Assembly: GCA_963841205.1 (NCBI GenBank)
Contig: CAWJCH010000027.1
Span: forward strand, 4,147 to 68,146
Reading direction: 5' to 3'
Source of the DNA: CAWAWP01 sp963841205
GTDB lineage: Bacteria > Chloroflexota > Ktedonobacteria > Ktedonobacterales > JADMIN01
Length of the DNA: 64,000 nt
Shown here piece after piece: positions 43,620-52,529 of this stretch. The notes under the pieces are model-generated. The model saw only the letters and a program-made list of their open reading frames with translations. It did no database searches and was not told the origin of the DNA. Position numbers and translations under genes: made by a program. Within the stretch, counting starts at the first letter, position 1; every line of letters starts with the position of its first letter.

Positions 43620-45425
43620 TTACCCCTCCAAGCTTCGAGCACTCGAGCTAGATGCAGATGTAGCGTAGTGAGAGAAGATGCGCCGGTAGAGGTCACATCG
43701 CGCCGTGAGTTCGTCGTGCGTTCCTTGGTCGATCAGCTGACCTTGCTTGATGACCAAGATCTTGTCAGCCCAGCGGATTTGCGAGAGGCGATGCGTGATG
43801 AGCAGCGTCGTGCGACCGTGCTGTGCCCGTTGGAGTGCGCGCTGAATCTCGTCCTCAGTGGCGCTGTCGATGGCGCTCGTCGAATCATCCAGGATCAAGA
43901 TGCGTGGATCGGTGAGCAATGCTCGCGCGATAGCCAAGCGCTGACGCTGCCCGCCCGAGAGCGTCACGCCGCGTTCACCAATCACCGTCTCGTAGCCATC
44001 GGCGAATGCGGTGATGAAGTCGTGGGCTTGCGCCTCCCGCGCCGCTACTTCAATGGCCTCGTGATCGGCACGCTGGCTCACGCTGAAACCGATGTTCTCG
44101 CCGATGCTGCGCGAGAACAAGAAAACATCCTGCTCAATGGTCGAGATCTGTGAGCGCAGCGAGTCGAGGCTCCAGTCGCGTATGTCCACCCCATCGATCA
44201 CTATCCTGCCAGCGATCGGATCGTAGGTGCGGTTCACCAGTTTGGTAAGCGAACTCTTGCCGGAGCCGGTCTGGCCGACGATGGCCACGGTCTGCCCCGG
44301 CTCGGCGTGAAACGACACATCATTGAGGATCGGCGCGCCATCCTCATACCCGAACGTGACGTGCTCGAAGGTGATATCGCCGTGCATTCGTTCGGCGTAT
44401 CCTGAGGTATTCTCGTCTAACTCCGTCTCTTGGCGCGTCAACATCAAAAGGCGATTCGCACCCGCAATGCCCATCTGGACGAGATTGAAGGTAAAAATCG
44501 AGATGAAGGACGGGTAGCGCAACAGGGACATAAGGCCAAGGTAGGCGACAAGATCGCCGACAGAGAGCTGGCCCAGCGTTACCAGGTACAACCCATGCAG
44601 CAGGGCAATCACTAGTGCGACTCCGATGATCAAGGGCGGAAGGTATCGCGCCTGGATCTGCCCATTGTGGACGAATGCATCTCGATAGGCACTCGCGTTC
44701 ACGCGAAACTTGCGACGCTCCTGATCCTCCTGCGCCGACGCTTTAACGACCTCGATACCGGTGATGGTCTCTTCGAGACCCGCATTCATGGAGCCGAACT
44801 GCATCCGCATCTCTGCGCTGACCGGATTGAGTTGACGAGTGTATCGTCGCAATGCGAGCAGAAAGGCGAACGTGAACAGCAAAGGTGCAAAGAGGAGTTG
44901 TGGGTTGAGCAAGCCGATGAACACCACGGGGATTATCAGCCCCGTGAAAGAGTCGAGGATCAAGCTGATGCCCGGATTGATCATGGGATTCAGCTGGCGT
45001 ACATCGTTCGCCGCACGTGCCATCACGTCACCCACGCGCTGGCGATTGTGAAAGGTCTGACTCTTGCCGAGCAGGCTGAGGTAGAGTTCGTCGCGCGCGT
45101 CGCGCTCGACGCGCTGTGCGAGGACCTCGCTCGCAAATGCTCCGGCCGTGCCCGTGAGGAACTGTCCCAGCACGACCAGCGCGATTTGCACGGTCACGGC
45201 AAACAAGTGGTCGACCCGGAGCGAGTCACTCGGGCGGAGCACGATTGTGAACGCGGATCCGGTGAGCGAGGGGATAAATGCGGTTAGCACCTGAGCGAGG
45301 ATCGTGCCAGCGACGAAGATGAGCAGCACCAACTTGTAACGGAGCACATGGGAGAGGATCCAGCGAATGGGGCCCTTCGAATTGTACCGACCAGCATCGG
45401 CGACGGTGAACTCGATTTTCAACAA
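43620..45425 (-). CDS. ABC exporter half-transporter, first gene
   Basis: About 601 residues from a TTG start at 45425, which has GGGAGGAG nine bases upstream; longer frames reach 45590 but lack a ribosome binding site. Six-helix membrane domain, then ATPase domain: Walker A GQTGSGKS, signature LSGGQRQRLAIARAL, Walker B ILILDDSTSAID with Asp in place of the catalytic Glu, and switch His (LLITHRLSQI). The Asp marks the degenerate half of heterodimeric exporters such as TM287/288 or BmrCD. Operon with the following gene. Cargo of the first tRNA-linked element. Confidence 0.9.
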   Translation of the reverse strand: MLKIEFTVADAGRYNSKGPIRWILSHVLRYKLVLLIFVAGTILAQVLTAFIPSLTGSAFTIVLRPSDSLRVDHLFAVTVQIALVVLGQFLTGTAGAFASEVLAQRVERDARDELYLSLLGKSQTFHNRQRVGDVMARAANDVRQLNPMINPGISLILDSFTGLIIPVVFIGLLNPQLLFAPLLFTFAFLLALRRYTRQLNPVSAEMRMQFGSMNAGLEETITGIEVVKASAQEDQERRKFRVNASAYRDAFVHNGQIQARYLPPLIIGVALVIALLHGLYLVTLGQLSVGDLVAYLGLMSLLRYPSFISIFTFNLVQMGIAGANRLLMLTRQETELDENTSGYAERMHGDITFEHVTFGYEDGAPILNDVSFHAEPGQTVAIVGQTGSGKSSLTKLVNRTYDPIAGRIVIDGVDIRDWSLDSLRSQISTIEQDVFLFSRSIGENIGFSVSQRADHEAIEVAAREAQAHDFITAFADGYETVIGERGVTLSGGQRQRLAIARALLTDPRILILDDSTSAIDSATEDEIQRALQRAQHGRTTLLITHRLSQIRWADKILVIKQGQLIDQGTHDELTARCDLYRRIFSHYATSASSSSARSLEG

Positions 45426-45830
45426 GCTCTGCGCTCCTCCCACGGTACTTAAGCACATGCGAACATCGGAGGTGGTTATTGCCAAGTTACGAGGCTGAAG
45501 ACGGTTCATCCAATGGCTAGAAATACGAGCATGAAAGATCTGGATCAACTCTGTGGGTTGGGCGTCAAAGGGGGGAGATGGTACGACCACGGTGATCCCA
45601 GGTCTTGAGTAGTGTAGAACTTTATTTCCAGATTTGCCCGATAATCCCCAGACGGGCTAGACCTGGCATGTGTCACCTTCCTCCGGAAAATCCTCTTATG
45701 GCATCAATTTCTGGATGACTGCGCCCTTTCCAGAGGTGCGCGCAGGACCATTGCATTAACAACGCATGACAAGCTACCTGGCAGGGGCGTATAGTGTGCT
45801 AACGCCGCTGAAACGCTGGAGGACCTGTAG
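45426..45830. other. divergent intergenic region with promoter
   Basis: No gene. It separates the ABC operon from the serine recombinase remnant and must hold the exporter promoter, which I cannot place with confidence. Confidence 0.4.
45766..45795 (+). promoter_or_regulatory. promoter of the serine recombinase remnant
   Basis: ATGACA, 18-base spacer, TATAGT, 36 bases before the ATG at 45831; GGAGG precedes that ATG. Confidence 0.5.
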
Positions 45831-46120
45831 ATGAATCATCGCAACCAGCTGAATATGTCCGTCCTTGACGGAGTCATTTCCATCGGTTCCAAGCGTGCCG
45901 TCATATACTGCCGCGTCTCCTCGCCAGGTCAGAAAGAGAATGGTCACTTGAAGAGTACGAGGCGAGATCCAGAGCGTGGTGCGTAGACCATGAATATGAG
46001 GTTATCGCTGTCTATCATGAGGTCTATAGCGTGAGGACATCGACCAACCTGAACTTGAGACGCTGATGCAGCAGATCAAAGCTGGCGGAATAGATATCGT
46101 AGTGGTTGACAACGTTGACT
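45831..46120 (+). pseudogene. serine recombinase (resolvase/invertase type), remnant
   Basis: Starts with a good ribosome binding site and reads GSKRAVIYCRVSSPGQKENG, the serine-recombinase N-terminus with the nucleophile Ser in CRVSS. The frame then breaks; EEYEARSRAWCVDHEYEVIA VYHEVYS and later EDIDQPELETLMQQIKAGGI DIVVVDNVD follow in other frames. The large C-terminal domains are absent. Decayed recombinase of an older element, 200 bases before the tRNA fragment. Confidence 0.78.
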
Positions 46121-46317
46121 GTACTACGAAGCTTCGTCCGTTACGAGCGTGCGGTGGTACAGGTTGCAAAGCGGAGAGGTGCGGAAGAAGGACTACCCCA
46201 ACGGCTACCCCAACCTGGGCGAACGTCACTGAACTGTGGTGAACACGCAGACATGCAAATCCCTGAACAGGGAGGCCAATCAGTTGCGTGTGGACGCGTG
46301 CGAACCAAGGGAAGTGA

Positions 46318-46362
46318 TTTTGTAAACCGCAGGTTGTGGGTCCGAATCCCACCGTCAGCTCC
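46318..46362 (+). repeat. tRNA-Thr 3'-half repeat (degenerate att site)
   Basis: 45 bases matching 35948-35992 with two mismatches (TTCG to TCCG in the T loop, CGGC to CAGC in the acceptor). Followed by CAGCAAATCCTGAATAGAAG, similar to the bases after the tRNA, and by a degenerate terminator hairpin. Not a tRNA: the 5' half is missing. Confidence 0.87.
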
Positions 46363-46779
46363 CCAGCAAATCCTGAATAGAAGCAGCACCGAGCGAATGT
46401 GCCTGGGGCCGCTTCATCGTATCGCAGACCAACGTCAGCAAAAGCGTGCAACGCGCATTCTCCTCCAGTCGCCTTCTGAATCGCACCCACAGGTGCAGGC
46501 CTGGGCTGTTTCGTTCCTTGCTCCCTAAGGCTTCTCAGGCACGGTCCCAACGACGATGCGAGAGCAGTTCGATTGTCATGGTGCGCCTTGAAGGCACTTG
46601 AGCGCGTCCGTACCTGTGACCAGGGTGACCGAACTACCTTTGCGGCGTGAGATCAGGCGTATAATTGTCCGACGAGCCGTGCACCTGCCCGACCCGGATC
46701 TCCCGACATGAGGATGCTCGCGAACAGCGAGCAGCGAGCACGAGACGCGGCGTATTACGCGCACGGGAGGAGATGCCCC

Positions 46780-48390
46780 ATGACCGCCCATGCTACCCCC
46801 GTGACGTCGGCCCGCACGGCCCTCGGCCAGGTCGGCCTGCCAGCACCCCTGCGCGACTTGGCGGCGCAACGATGGGATGCAATCGTCGTCGGTGCGGGCC
46901 ACAACGGTTTGACGTGCGCCGCCTACCTCGCGCGTGCCGGCAAGCGGGTGCTCGTCCTTGAGGCGCGCCCGCGCGTCGGTGGGGCGTGCACGCTCGAGAC
47001 GCTGTGGGAAGGGGTGACGATGTCCCCGTGCGCGTATCTCGTTGGACTGCTCCACCCGCTGGTGGTGGACGAGTTGCAGATGCGCGCACATGGTTTTGCC
47101 TGGACTCCCGCGACGAACGGCCTGTTCGTCCCGTTCGATGACGGCTCGAGCATCCAACTCTGGGAGGATGAGGAGGCCTGTGAAGCGGAGATCCGGCGCT
47201 TCGCTCCTCGAGATGTCATGGGCTGGCACGCCATGCAGGACGTGATCTCGCGCCTTCGCGATGCCCTGCGCCCCGCCGGCGAGCGTGACCTGTGGATTGG
47301 TGACCCGCCCTCGCGCGAGCAGCTCGAAGCCCGCATTGGCCATGATGCCGCCTTGCGAGGGCTGCTCTTCGAGTGGAGCATGGTCGAGTTCGTCGAGCGC
47401 TACCTGTCAGACGAGCGTCTGCAGATCGCGTATCTGGGACAAGGCGTCATCGGCACGAACGCGTCGCCGTTCGACCAGGGCACGGCGTCCATCCACTTCC
47501 ATCATTCCTCCGGACGTCTGGATGGGCATGCTGGGGTATGGGGGTATGTGGACGGCGGGATGGGGCAGGTCTCCTTCATCCTCTGTGACATCGCTCGCGC
47601 CCTTGGTGCAGTCGTCGCGGCAGGTGCGCCGGTGCGGTCAATCATCCCGGGTCAGGGCGTGCAACTCGTCGACGGCACCGTGTTCCACGCGCCCCTGATC
47701 GTGAGCAATGCCGATCCGCGAGTAACCTTGCGCTTGCTCGGCGAAGAAGTTGACAGCGGCTGGCGGGCGCAAGTGGAGTCCATCCCGATCACAGGATGTA
47801 CCGTGAAGTGCAACCTGCTGCTACGGGAATTGCCGAACTTCAGCGCCAGGCCCGGTCTCCATGAGCCCCACCACGCAGGACAGATCAATACCCCGCTCTC
47901 CAAACAAGCGTGGCGTGATGGTTTCGCGGCGGCACAGCGTGGTGAGCTGCCGGAGCAACTCTGGACCGAACAGTACTTCCAGACGGTCCACGATCCGCAG
48001 GTCGCCCCAGATGGCCTGCAGACGATGAGTGTTTTCGCCCAGTACGTGCCGTATGCATTTGCGTCAGGTACTTGGGACGCGCGTCGTGACGAGGTGAAGC
48101 AGCTCGCGGTGCGCTCCATCGGGCGCTATGTGAGCAACTTCCCCGAGGCCATTGTCGACATGGAGGTGCTAGGCCCTCCAGACATCGAGGCGCACGTTGG
48201 CCTGACAGGCGGTCATATCTTCCAGGGGGAGTGTCTTCCGCCATACATGTGGGATCAGCGGCTGGGCTATCGTACGCCCATGCCGGGCGTCTACATGTGC
48301 GGAGCCTGTACTCATCCCGGAGGCAGTGTCATCGCGATCAACGGGCGCAATGCAGCCATGACGGTGTTGCGTGACATGGCCGATGCCTGA
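46780..48390 (+). CDS. phytoene-desaturase-like FAD oxidoreductase (PYROXD2-type)
   Basis: 536 residues; ATG at 46780 behind GGGAGGAG. The FAD/NAD fold starts with RWDAIVVGAGHNGLTCAAYL (GxGxxG at 38-43) and ends the strand with LVLEARPRVGGACTLE. The C-terminal part has the usual MPGVYMCGACTHPGGSVIAI NGRNAA flavin region. This is the COG1233 group: FAD-dependent dehydrogenases related to carotenoid desaturases, most with unknown substrate. It is the only intact gene between two tRNA-Thr fragments. No carotenoid genes are near, so the pathway is unclear. Confidence 0.85.
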   Translation: MTAHATPVTSARTALGQVGLPAPLRDLAAQRWDAIVVGAGHNGLTCAAYLARAGKRVLVLEARPRVGGACTLETLWEGVTMSPCAYLVGLLHPLVVDELQMRAHGFAWTPATNGLFVPFDDGSSIQLWEDEEACEAEIRRFAPRDVMGWHAMQDVISRLRDALRPAGERDLWIGDPPSREQLEARIGHDAALRGLLFEWSMVEFVERYLSDERLQIAYLGQGVIGTNASPFDQGTASIHFHHSSGRLDGHAGVWGYVDGGMGQVSFILCDIARALGAVVAAGAPVRSIIPGQGVQLVDGTVFHAPLIVSNADPRVTLRLLGEEVDSGWRAQVESIPITGCTVKCNLLLRELPNFSARPGLHEPHHAGQINTPLSKQAWRDGFAAAQRGELPEQLWTEQYFQTVHDPQVAPDGLQTMSVFAQYVPYAFASGTWDARRDEVKQLAVRSIGRYVSNFPEAIVDMEVLGPPDIEAHVGLTGGHIFQGECLPPYMWDQRLGYRTPMPGVYMCGACTHPGGSVIAINGRNAAMTVLRDMADA

Positions 48391-48510
48391 CCGTGCGGCA
48401 GCAAAAGTGGCAGCAAAGCCGTCAACCTGAATGGGACGCAACGGGACAAGGGGTGCCGAAATTATGGGCTGATGGAATACGACAGGACGCAGTGGGACAG
48501 GTCGCCGCAA

Positions 48511-48557
48511 TTTTGTAAACCGCAGGTTGTGGGTTCGAATCCCACCGTCGGCTCCAG
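48511..48557 (+). repeat. tRNA-Thr 3'-half repeat (perfect att site)
   Basis: 47 bases identical to 35948-35994, from the anticodon loop through CCA plus one base. The next gene (63 bases on) is a tyrosine integrase reading toward it. Together this is the attL-like end of a further element to the right. Confidence 0.9.
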
Positions 48558-48619
48558 AAATATTCAGGGTTTGCGGTTGATCAGTCACTTCGACATACCC
48601 AAACCGTGCCCAAACCCAG

Positions 48620-49993
48620 TTACCACAGCGCCCTACTGATGACGCCCGCCGCGTCGCGCCCCATCCCCGGCAGCGTGTGTACGTAGACCGCTTGCGTGAA
48701 CGCCGCGCTGGTATGGCCCAGCATTTGGCTCACCACGGAGATGGGGACTCCCTTTGAGTTGACCACTCCCCACGGCTGAAGCCGGGGGATTCTTGGGCTG
48801 ACCACCGCTAACCTAGCGAGCTAGGTGAGTCTTACACGGTCATGTCGTGGCCCGAAGCCACCTCCACAAGCGTCGATTCCCGCAGGCCCTGCGGTATGTG
48901 GTAAGTATGGCATACGTGGTCGTTTGGTGTCCAGTTGTCGGGAGCGCCTGACGGCGCGCGGCGTTGCATCCCCATGGCTCAAGCCAGGGGTCTTCACGCC
49001 GCGCGAGCTGATAAGCAGAGTCGCCGCCGTATGTCTCATGTCGTGGAAGCAGATCCTGGGGACCCCGGCTTTCGCCATCATGGGGCCGAAGCGTTGGCGC
49101 TCTAAGTTGCTCGTCCGCAGCGCCCCGCCGAGCGTATCGGGAAACACCAGGTCGTTGTCCCGCCACGCGTCGCCCAGCGTCTCGCGCTCGATGTCCTGGC
49201 GCTCTTTGTGCGCCTTGAGGATGCCCACGACGGTCGGATCGATCGGGATGACCCTGCGGCTCGAATCCGTCTTAGGGATCGCCATCTGGAACCCCGCCGA
49301 GCGCGAGCGCCGCACCGCCGTCTTGACGTTGACAACGCCAGCTTCCAGGTCGATATCACGCCAATGCAGACCGAACAACTCTGACTGGCGCATGGTGGTG
49401 GCAAGCGCGGTCGCATAGAGCGCGTAATACCGATCTGACTCCGCAACTCTAAGGAACGCGCGGGCTTCCTCCTGAGTCCAGACCAGCATCTCCACCTTGC
49501 ACACCTTGGGCGCCTCGGCGAGCTCGGTGACGTTCCGGTAGACCAGCCCTTGCTTCATGGCATGTTCGAGGGCGTTATGCAAGACCGCGTGGATATGGTT
49601 GACCGTCCGAGGGGCCAGCGTCGCTCGCTTCTCGCTGTAGAGCTTCTGGACGTGATGCACGGAGAGGCTTGCGACCTCGTGCCTCCCGAGCGCCGGGATG
49701 AGGTGTAGCGTCACGTACTCGCGATAGCGGTCATACGTCCGCGGACTGGGGAGCGTGCCGCGCTTCATCTCCAGCCAACCTACCAGGTATTTCTCCACCG
49801 AGATCCCGTTGTGCACGGATGGCGGCTTGCCGATGTCGCGATCGTGCTGGAATACGGTGAGCTTCTTGACGGCTTCGGCTCGCGTGGGAGCGAAGAACGA
49901 CCTGGATTTGCCGTCCAGCGTGATCCTGGCTTCCCAGAGCCCGTTGGGTCGCTGGCGGACTGACCCCTCGCCGTTCCCGCGCTTCCCTGGCAT
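48620..49993 (-). pseudogene. tyrosine integrase split by a mini-element
   Basis: Start ATG at 49993 with GAGGAG upstream. MPGKRGNGEGSVRQRPNGLW (arm domain), SVEKYLVGWLEMKRGTLPSP (core-binding), TTMRQSELFGLHWRDIDLE (Arg I; the usual ATGMR is TTMR), FHDMRHTAATLLIS (His-x-x-Arg). Then a 240-base insertion, after which SKGVPISVVSQMLGHTSAAF TQAVYVHTLPG (His, Tyr) completes the protein in another frame, stopping at 48620. The full protein would be about 375 residues. Adjacent to the perfect tRNA repeat; inactive. Confidence 0.87.
48764..49008. mobile_element. IS200/IS605-derived mini-element without transposase
   Basis: About 245 bases inside the integrase. One end has ACTCCCCACGGCTGAAGCCG, the other CCCATGGCTCAAGCCAGGGG followed by TCTTCACGCC. 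These are the subterminal hairpins typical of IS200/IS605 elements (Y1-transposase substrates), here with no gene between them. Exact ends are uncertain by a few bases because such elements make no target duplication. Confidence 0.72.
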
Positions 49994-50120
49994 CGTCAAC
50001 TCCTCAGCTTGCAGGCAACTCATCATACCACGCCAATTGCAAAAGTCTGCCACTCATCCCCTGCCCGCTTCGTACAAAACACTGAGCTAGTCCTTCAGCG
50101 GCGGCGGGGGGATATGCAGC

Positions 50121-50261
50121 ATGAGCGAGCAAGAGAAATCACCGGATGCGTGGGGGCAGCCCATCAGCGAGGAGCGGCAGGCAGAGCTGGCGGCGATGCT
50201 GGCGGCAAAGGATGCGCCAGGTGCCACGGTTGCCCAATACCCCTGGAATGCCGCAGGATAA
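50121..50261 (+). pseudogene. N-terminal fragment of a pentapeptide-type protein
   Basis: 46 codons: MSEQEKSPDAWGQPISEERQ then AELAAMLAAKDAPGA. The 'PDAWG(Q/R)PISEERQAEL' opening resembles the leader of pentapeptide-repeat proteins of Chloroflexota, but no repeats follow. After about 50217 the sequence belongs to an opposed gene fragment. Weak call. Confidence 0.4.
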
Positions 50262-50356
50262 TCCCCATCCATGCGATCCCAACCCACAGCCTCGCGCAAA
50301 TCTGGCACGGATGTGGGCAGCATTGGCGGGTTCAGATCCAGCGTGATCACGCCCAT
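50218..50356 (-). pseudogene. N-terminal fragment of a GNAT-type acetyltransferase
   Basis: Reads MGVITLDLNPPMLPTSVPDL, then REAVGWDRMDGDYPAAFQGY WATVA, which resembles the first helices of GNAT acetyltransferases (REAVGW opening). It breaks off where the opposed pentapeptide-type fragment begins. Recognition is by memory of the family's opening motif; not certain. Confidence 0.4.
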
Positions 50357-51024
50357 CGCGTCCTCCTCCTCAAGCAGCACAACGCTCCGAGCCCTCAAAT
50401 CGGAGGCATATCCGAGGCATAGTAGCATGATGTGAGGCTGCCTCATGATGCCGCAGCCTCAGCCTCCGGTGGAGACCCACTGAAGCCGATGGAGATTTGT
50501 GAGATGGCTGGTAATCAAGAGCATTGCGTTCACTGAAGTTCAGCAGCGGCCGTCCAGGTTGGTGTCGTCGTTGGTGTTAAGCGCGGTACAGCGTGACCGG
50601 CGGGGCATCGAGAGGCGACCTTCGCCTGGAACGGGTGAGGCCAACCGTCTCGCGATGTCTCACGCCGTCTCTGCCGTCCGTCACTTCTCAGGAAATCGCG
50701 CTTCTTTGTCCACCAATGTCTCAGGTTGTCTCGCCGCGTTCTTGTCAGGATTGGTGTCCAGGATTGTTGTCGTAGTACGACCCCACGGGCGGCGCTCGCT
50801 GGGCTTAACGCGGATCAGCGGGACGGGCCCCCGTGCGACGTCGCGTGAGGCGATCAGGCCGACATGCCGACGTCGTGATGTGATCGCCTTCACACGCACG
50901 CCTGCGACAACCGACGTTTAATGGTGGCGGACACGATGTGGTGGGGGCACGCCCGATACCGGCGGACGACCGCCCGATGATCGAAGGCACTCCGATGACG
51001 ATCCCACAGCGGAGGAGCACATGC
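50262..51024. other. 750-base region of fragments, no intact gene
   Basis: Apart from the acetyltransferase-like fragment nothing is recognisable. GGAGGAG at 51011-51017 is the ribosome binding site of the next gene. Confidence 0.4.
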
Positions 51025-52242
51025 ATGCGAGCGCGCGGTAGGTGGGCGTCGCCCATGCTTGCGACGCTGACCGTCGCGGTCTTGGCCCTCGGCGCCTGCG
51101 ATTCGGCGCCTTCCGCCGCTTCACCGACCGCGACTCGCGCAGCGACCCCGTCGCCGGCGGCGAGCGGGCAGCGCACAGCGGGCGCGTCGGTCGCGTGGAC
51201 CGCGTTCGCCGCGGACGGGGCGATCCAGGTCTGGATCGACGCTCCCGACGGTTCCCCCCGTCTGCTGGTGACCCTCACGCAAGCCGCCGCCACCTGCCAG
51301 ATGGTCGCCGCGGGGCTGCCGATGCCCTCGCCCGACGGCACGTACGTCCTGGTGAGCGAAGGCGAGGAATGTGGCGGGCTGATCGACGATCCCGGCCCGC
51401 TGCTCGTCGTCGACACGGCCAGCGGGCGGTCCAGCGTCGTGCCGTTGCCCGGCGGCGCCACCGTGCTGCCCCAAGTCCGCTCGTACGGCTGGGCGGACGA
51501 TCACACGGTGTTTGCCTTCTTCCAGGACACCTACACGGCCGTCGTCACGTTCCTCTACACGCTCGGGGCCGGACAGGCCGAGGAGCTCGCGGGCGTGCAA
51601 ACCCCGCTGGAGGGCGAGGTGCGCGGTTCGACGCTCTTCTATCTCCAGACGACCTCCGGCGAGGGCGGCATCCGGTCGATCCTGCGTCGCTACGACCTTA
51701 CCCGTCGCGCCCCGATCGGCGGCAGCATCGACCTGGGCGCCTATGCGTCCTGTTCCGAATGCCCAGGGCTCATCACCAGCCCAGGCTGGGACGTCTCCGC
51801 CGACGGCGGCCACGTAGTCTTCCAGCGCACGACACCCCGTCTCAGCGGGGGCATCGCCACCTCGCAGATCGTCTACGCGGCGGCAGATGGCGGCGACGAG
51901 GTTCACATCGCGCAATACCTGGCGACAAGCTCCATGGCCCACCTGCGCCTATCCCCCGACGGCACGCGGGTGGCCATCACCGCCGCGTACCCCTCGCCGG
52001 CCGTGGTCACCGCCTGCGTCGACTCGCCGGGCACGAAGGCCGACCCGTGTTTTGCCACCTACAGTCCCGACGCGGCGAGTTACGCGGCCTGGTCTGCCGA
52101 CGGGCGGTCGTTCCTCGCGGCGACGGTCGACGCGAGCTACGGGCAGCCAACGTCGCAAGCGGGCAGCCTCGTTCGCTATACGCTCGGCAGGGCCGCGGGC
52201 CAATCCGTCGCCGTGGCCTACGGGCCGTGGTCGGCCCCCTAA
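51025..52242 (+). CDS. WD40/TolB-like propeller lipoprotein
   Basis: 405 residues from the ATG at 51025, seven bases after GGAGGAG. Signal MRARGRWASPMLATLTVAVL, lipobox LGAC (Cys25), Ser/Ala/Pro linker. The rest has repeated 'SPDGTxV' type strands: PMPSPDGTYVLVSEGEE, TSPGWDVSADGGHVVFQRT, LRLSPDGTRVAITAA, AAWSADGRSFLAATV. These are typical of PD40/TolB-like beta-propellers. Two Cys pairs may be disulfides. Probably an extracytoplasmic binding protein; function unknown. Confidence 0.75.
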   Translation: MRARGRWASPMLATLTVAVLALGACDSAPSAASPTATRAATPSPAASGQRTAGASVAWTAFAADGAIQVWIDAPDGSPRLLVTLTQAAATCQMVAAGLPMPSPDGTYVLVSEGEECGGLIDDPGPLLVVDTASGRSSVVPLPGGATVLPQVRSYGWADDHTVFAFFQDTYTAVVTFLYTLGAGQAEELAGVQTPLEGEVRGSTLFYLQTTSGEGGIRSILRRYDLTRRAPIGGSIDLGAYASCSECPGLITSPGWDVSADGGHVVFQRTTPRLSGGIATSQIVYAAADGGDEVHIAQYLATSSMAHLRLSPDGTRVAITAAYPSPAVVTACVDSPGTKADPCFATYSPDAASYAAWSADGRSFLAATVDASYGQPTSQAGSLVRYTLGRAAGQSVAVAYGPWSAP

Positions 52243-52319
52243 CGGCCCGGCGGCTACTCCCGTGCACTGGACTGCTCCTAGCAAAACCGTCGGAAAGCGG
52301 TGCTGCAGTCACTCAGGAG

Positions 52320-52529
52320 CTATCGCGTGGGCGTGCGTGGGCGTACTCGGGCGCACATGAGCGCCGCGATGGTCACCGCGACACCACATGCGAGCGCCCG
52401 AAGGACCGCCGGTGTCACGCCGTTCGGGATGACATATGCGATGCCGAGGTCCGCCGCGGCGAATCCGGCGGCGATGCCGAGACGGATCAGGGCGTACAGG
52501 ATCCAGGTGGGGAGCTTATACAATGCCAA
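52320..52529 (-). CDS. small membrane protein, unknown
   Basis: 69 residues from a TTG start: MALYKLPTWILYALIRLGIA, with two hydrophobic helices (about 9-30 and 45-62) and a basic end (RVRPRTPTR). The start overlaps the end of the HicB-like fragment by 14 bases, suggesting coupled translation. Possibly real but small and of unknown family. Confidence 0.45.
   Translation of the reverse strand: MALYKLPTWILYALIRLGIAAGFAAADLGIAYVIPNGVTPAVLRALACGVAVTIAALMCARVRPRTPTR

Noticed and set aside
46318..48557. The two tRNA-Thr fragments as tRNA genes
   Set aside because: Both lack the acceptor 5' strand, D arm and half of the anticodon stem, so no cloverleaf can form.
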